64,000 bases of DNA from CAXTPV01 sp965276715 (GTDB taxonomy: Bacteria; Pseudomonadota; Alphaproteobacteria; Acetobacterales; Acetobacteraceae): the NCBI GenBank assembly GCA_965276715.1, contig OZ255622.1, forward strand, positions 1,674,001-1,738,000. The letters run 5' to 3'. A program made the translations under genes and the position numbers. The notes under the pieces are model-generated. The model had not been told where the DNA came from. It made no database searches and saw nothing but the letters and a program-made list of their open reading frames with translations. This document shows, in pieces, positions 60,796-64,000 of the stretch (position 1 is its first letter; every line of letters starts with the position of its first letter).

Positions 60796-61053
60796 GCGCT
60801 GGAGGCGTCCGATGGATGTCGCCTCGCCCACGACCGAAACGCGCCGTGACCGACGCCGGCGTCTCCTGCCAGGCACCGCCCGGCGGCACGACCGCCGCAC
60901 CTGATACGGTTGGCCGTCATCGAGGTCCTGTCGGCCGCCACGATGTCGCAATGGCCCGATCGTGATGACGCCGCCGCACGTGTTCTCTTTTTGTTCTTGA
61001 TCTCGCGCGGCCTTCGTTGCATCATCCCGCCATCCTGATGACGGGAGGACGCA
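60796..61053. other. Intergenic region upstream of the radical-SAM gene
   Basis: About 260 bp. The segment near 60970-61030 is AT-richer (GTTCTCTTTTTGTTCTTGAT) and probably contains the promoter of the next gene. No gene identified. Confidence 0.4.
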
Positions 61054-62157
61054 GTGCTCGACTCCACAGGCGAGATCCCCCGCGCCCGGAAGGGTCGCGG
61101 CGCCTCCGTCAACGTCGCCAACCGCTACGAGCGCACGGCAACCCAGCCGTTCGACGATGGCTGGGACAGCATCACCGACGAGACGCTCGCCCCGCCGCCG
61201 ATCGCGACCACCCTGACCCGCGATGCGAGCCGCACCGCGATCGCCTGGAACAAGTCGCCCGATCTCGGCTTCGACCGCGCCGTCAATCCTTATCGCGGCT
61301 GCGAGCACGGCTGCGTCTATTGCTACGCGCGGCCCAGCCACGCCTGGCTCGGCCTGTCGCCCGGCCTCGATTTCGAGACCCGGCTCACCTTCAAGCCGGA
61401 CGTTGCCGATCAGCTCGAGCGCGAACTGTCCAAGCCCGGCTACGTCCCGCGCCCGATCACGCTGGGCTCCAACACCGATCCGTACCAGCCGATCGAGCGC
61501 ACGCTCGGACTGACCCGCGCCGTGCTCGAGGTGCTCGACCACACCAGCCATCCGGTCAGCATCGTGACCAAGTCGGCGGGCGTGCTGCGCGACATCAAGC
61601 TGCTGTCGCGCATGGCCGAACGCAACCTCGTCCGGGTCTGGCTGTCCGTCACCACGCTCGACAATGCGCTCGCACGCAGCATGGAGCCGCGCGCCGCCTC
61701 CCCGCAGCGCCGCCTCGCGGCCCTCGCAGGATTGCGCCAAGCCGGCATCCCGGCGGGCGTACTCGCCGCCCCGATGATCCTCGGCCTGAACGATGCCGAG
61801 CTCGAGCGCATCCTGGACGCCGCGTCATGCGCCGGCGCGAGCCACGCCGGCTACGTGCTTCTCCGTCTGCCGCTGGAGCTGCAGCAGATCTTCGAGACCT
61901 GGCTGCACCAGCACACCCCGCAACGTGCGAGGCACGTGCTCAACCTCATCCGCGACACCCGTTCGGGCAGCCTCTACGACAGCCGCTTCGGCGTCAGGCA
62001 GCGCGGCACCGGAGCCTACGCGGATCTCCTCGCACAGCGTTTCGCCGCCGCCGTCCGCAAATCCGGCCTGCGGACCGACCGCGACCGTCTGGAGACGAAG
62101 TTGTTCTCACGCCCCATGCCCTCCGGTGTGGCCGACCGGCAGCTCGCCCTCTTATGA
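61054..62157 (+). CDS. PA0069 family radical SAM protein (SplB-like)
   Basis: A 367-residue radical-SAM enzyme. The N-terminal KGRGASVNVANRYER and the cluster motif NPYRGCEHGCVYCYARPSHA (CxxxCxxC) place it in the PA0069 family, related to spore photoproduct lyase. Later segments YVPRPITLGSNTDPYQPIER and VSIVTKSAGVLRDIKLL are also conserved. Reaction unknown. It starts at GTG 61054 after GGGAGGA. A strong hairpin follows the stop. Confidence 0.92.
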   Translation: MLDSTGEIPRARKGRGASVNVANRYERTATQPFDDGWDSITDETLAPPPIATTLTRDASRTAIAWNKSPDLGFDRAVNPYRGCEHGCVYCYARPSHAWLGLSPGLDFETRLTFKPDVADQLERELSKPGYVPRPITLGSNTDPYQPIERTLGLTRAVLEVLDHTSHPVSIVTKSAGVLRDIKLLSRMAERNLVRVWLSVTTLDNALARSMEPRAASPQRRLAALAGLRQAGIPAGVLAAPMILGLNDAELERILDAASCAGASHAGYVLLRLPLELQQIFETWLHQHTPQRARHVLNLIRDTRSGSLYDSRFGVRQRGTGAYADLLAQRFAAAVRKSGLRTDRDRLETKLFSRPMPSGVADRQLALL

Positions 62158-62168
62158 CTGCCGGGGGT

Positions 62169-62192
62169 CCGGGGGCCGGCCTCGGCCCCCGG
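62169..62192. terminator. Bidirectional GC hairpin between convergent genes (palindrome copy E)
   Basis: CCGGGGGCC at 62169-62177 pairs with GGCCCCCGG at 62184-62192 around a 6-base loop. It separates the radical-SAM gene (plus) and the PNPOx-like gene (minus), which converge here. No T-run. Likely a shared terminator; composition matches the other GC palindromes. Confidence 0.6.
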
Positions 62193-62199
62193 CTTCCCG

Positions 62200-62682
62200 C
62201 TACACCGAGATCTTCTCGTTCTCCCCGCCCGCCGGCGACTGCCCGGTCAGCCGCGCCTTCACATAGCCGTAGGCGTGCAGCATCGTCGAGTTGGGCGCGT
62301 CCCAGTATTCCGCCTGCGTCACCTCGACCTTCAGCAGCGCCACGTCCGGATCGTCCTTTCCCTTGGGAAACCAGGTCCGCAGGCTCTCGGCCCAGTGGGC
62401 ATCGATCGCCGCCTTGTCGCGCACCAGCGTCGCCTGCCCCGACATCGACACGTAGTTCTGCCGGTCCGGATCGGCATAGCTGACGCCGACCCGTTGGTCC
62501 GACCGCACCTCGTCGACCTTGTGCGCGCTCGCGCGGGTGAAGAACCACAGCGTCCCGTCGAACGAGCTCTGGTTCGCCACCATCGGACGGCTGCGGAGCT
62601 CGCCCTCGTCGTCGGTCGTCAGCATCGCGAACTTCGTCGCCTTGATCAGCTCCCACAGCTTGGTGGCCTGGTCCTGGTTCAT
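62200..62682 (-). CDS. Pyridoxamine 5'-phosphate oxidase family protein (general stress type)
   Basis: A 160-residue flavin-binding split-barrel protein: KLWELIKATKFAMLTTDDEG, LRSRPMVANQSSFDGTLWFF, VSYADPDRQNYVSMSGQATL and KVEVTQAEYWDAPNSTMLHA. These match the general-stress FMN/F420-binding group rather than true PdxH. It probably binds FMN and acts under stress. The ATG at 62682 has AGGAGG upstream; an ATG at 62775 is less likely. Confidence 0.88.
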   Translation of the reverse strand: MNQDQATKLWELIKATKFAMLTTDDEGELRSRPMVANQSSFDGTLWFFTRASAHKVDEVRSDQRVGVSYADPDRQNYVSMSGQATLVRDKAAIDAHWAESLRTWFPKGKDDPDVALLKVEVTQAEYWDAPNSTMLHAYGYVKARLTGQSPAGGENEKISV

Positions 62683-62775
62683 TGCGTCCTCCTGATCCCT
62701 GCCTACAGAGGCGGCCGGCGCAAAAAGGTTGCGGCGCATGGCCGCAAATCGATCCGGCGGGAGTTGCGACAACAT

Positions 62776-62921
62776 GAACCCGCGGTCTAACGTTTGTCAT
62801 AGCGCAACGACGCTGCGGGTGGACGGCGAGACAAGGCTGCCCTCCCGCCTTGACAAGAACAGCGCGGGGTAGGGCCTCGCCAGCCACGGATGCAGCCTCA
62901 AGACGCCAGCGGAGACAGATC
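62776..62921. other. Intergenic region before the S53 peptidase
   Basis: About 150 bp between divergent genes. The right end holds GGAGACAGATC, the ribosome binding site for the TTG start. No clear promoter identified. Confidence 0.4.
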
Positions 62922-64000
62922 TTGGTCAAAACGTCCACAAAGCGGCTCAGGCATGCCTGCGTCGGTGCACTCGCGGGGTTCGCCATCCCCGCGGCCGGCC
63001 ACGCGGCGACGATCACCGGCAACGTCGCCAGTTGGGTTGCGACCGCGGCCAAGGTCGGCACCGCGCCCGACAGCCAGTCGGTGACCATCGCGGTTCACCT
63101 CGCACTCAAGGATGTCGACGGGCTGACCAGCCTGGTCGCCGCGGTTGCCAAGCCGGGCAGTGCCCAATACGGGCGCTATCTCACCCCGGCGCAATTTGCG
63201 GCTCGGTTCGCGCCGGCGGAGGCGGACGTCGCCGCCGTGCGCTCGATGCTGACCAAGGCGGGGATGTCCAACGTCACCGTGGGTCCGCTCGGCGCCTACG
63301 TGTCCGCGACCGCCAGCGTCGCCCAGCTGCGCCAGACCTTTGCCATCAGCCAGGGAATGTATCGCTTCGGCAGCGGCACGATGCGCGCCAACAGGGAGGC
63401 GCCCACCATTCCCGCCTCGCTCGCCGGCAAGGTCCTGTTCATCGAGGGGTTGGACGACACCGGCTCGCTCAGGCAGCCGCAGCACGTCTCGGTGACCGCG
63501 GGCCCGCTCGTGGCGCCCGCCGGCCGCCTCGCCGCCACGACCGCCGCGGTCACGCCGCCGCCGGTCGCCAACTACGTCCCGTCCCCCTACTGCGACCACT
63601 ATATCGGCGACCTCAAGGCGACGCTCAGCACACAACCCGCGCCCTACGCCAAGAGCCTGCCCTGGCTGAACTGCGGCTACACCCCGCAGCAGATCCAGGC
63701 CGCCTATGGACTCGACCCGTTCAACGTCGGGCTCGACGGCGCCGGCATCAAGGTCGCCATCGTCGACGCCTACGCCTCGCCCACGTTGATGACCGACGGC
63801 AACCTCTACGCCGCCAGGCATCACCTGCCGGCGCTGACCAGCGCCAACTTCAAGCAGATCATTCCGGCCGGCATCTACAATGTGCCCGCCGCGCAAGTGA
63901 CCAACGCCTATGGCTGGTGGACCGAGGAGTCGCTCGACGTCGCCTCCGTGCACGGCTCCGCGCCGGGTGCCTCGATCGTCTATGTCGGCTCGACCGACAA
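62922..64000 (+). CDS. S53 (sedolisin/pseudomonalisin) peptidase, N-terminal part
   Basis: At least 359 residues; the gene runs off the window. It starts at TTG with GGAG seven bases upstream. A signal peptide (ALAGFAIPAAGHAA) is followed by a pro-kumamolisin activation domain (about 50-190: AVAKPGSAQYGRYLTPAQFA, VSATASVAQLRQTFAIS). Then the catalytic domain begins (GAGIKVAIVDAYASPTL). The Glu-Asp pair is in WTEESLDVASVHG; the catalytic Ser lies beyond the edge. The family makes acid-active secreted endopeptidases. Confidence 0.9.
   Translation, partial: MVKTSTKRLRHACVGALAGFAIPAAGHAATITGNVASWVATAAKVGTAPDSQSVTIAVHLALKDVDGLTSLVAAVAKPGSAQYGRYLTPAQFAARFAPAEADVAAVRSMLTKAGMSNVTVGPLGAYVSATASVAQLRQTFAISQGMYRFGSGTMRANREAPTIPASLAGKVLFIEGLDDTGSLRQPQHVSVTAGPLVAPAGRLAATTAAVTPPPVANYVPSPYCDHYIGDLKATLSTQPAPYAKSLPWLNCGYTPQQIQAAYGLDPFNVGLDGAGIKVAIVDAYASPTLMTDGNLYAARHHLPALTSANFKQIIPAGIYNVPAAQVTNAYGWWTEESLDVASVHGSAPGASIVYVGSTD

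Overview
The window is GC-rich DNA from an alphaproteobacterium. Acetobacteraceae / Rhodospirillales is the most likely home: the alanine-rich SMC protein is about 1475 aa, the order smc - dsbA-like - DUF721 // mutY fits that group, and there is a sedolisin-type (S53) acid protease and a HIG1-domain protein. This assignment is inference from gene content. The window is chromosomal housekeeping DNA with interspersed accessory patches. I found no rRNA, no complete tRNA and no CRISPR array.

Layout. 1-5.6 kb (minus): envelope operon of an MscS-type channel, a 2-oxoglutarate/Fe(II) dioxygenase, an AlgI-type membrane acyltransferase and an AlgX/AlgJ-like SGNH protein (cut by the window edge). 5.6-10.7 kb: HIG1 protein, thiM, an NTF2-like / HD-domain / alpha-beta hydrolase run, a decayed DJ-1/PfpI gene, a GlxA-type regulator and a Uma2-family gene. 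10.7-15.6 kb (minus): complete branched-chain amino-acid ABC transporter livKHMGF. 15.7-22.3 kb: smc, dsbA-like, DUF721 (minus) and divergent mutY (plus). 22.3-26.6 kb: SDR oxidoreductase with a divergent AraC regulator, then a LysM protein coupled to a secreted protein. 26.8-33.0 kb (plus): high-affinity potassium operon (a microORF, kdpF, kdpA, kdpB, kdpC) and an outer-membrane beta-barrel. 33.1-38.8 kb: small lipoprotein, MFS transporter, broken S9 peptidase, GNAT acetyltransferase, an unidentified decayed gene, a Xre/RES toxin-antitoxin pair and a DUF1330 protein. 38.8-44.7 kb (plus): an FAD oxidoreductase, then kdpD, an uncharacterised gene and kdpE, all overlapping. 44.7-51 kb: an IS630 element, a VapB/VapC pair, HxlR regulator with divergent azoreductase, a truncated dioxygenase, a quinone-oxidoreductase-like enzyme and a large unknown protein, then palindromic mini-elements. 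51.3-54.6 kb (plus): siroheme-synthase-type protein, Fsr-like MFS, periplasmic chalcone-isomerase-like protein, moaB. 54.7-60.8 kb: accessory island with unknown genes, a DNA-methyltransferase-like remnant, a VapB/VapC/Mrr-like nuclease operon, an OLD-like ATPase and a second Uma2 gene. 61-64 kb: radical-SAM protein, pyridoxamine-phosphate-oxidase-like protein and the start of an S53 peptidase.

How parts work together. KdpFABC is the inducible potassium pump and KdpDE its sensor pair, but here the two loci lie about 9 kb apart and an extra gene separates kdpD from kdpE. Several genes are decaying (PfpI, HflK-like, S9 peptidase, LigB-type dioxygenase, a methyltransferase tail, one multi-frame remnant). 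A family of composite GC-rich palindromes sits between genes at five places, and CTAG-ended mini-elements share end sequence with the IS630 copy. The most novel candidate is the tightly overlapped antitoxin - PIN toxin - Mrr-like nuclease operon at 56.1-57.7 kb beside methyltransferase debris. The MscS-dioxygenase-acyltransferase operon and the extra microORF ahead of kdpF also deserve a look.
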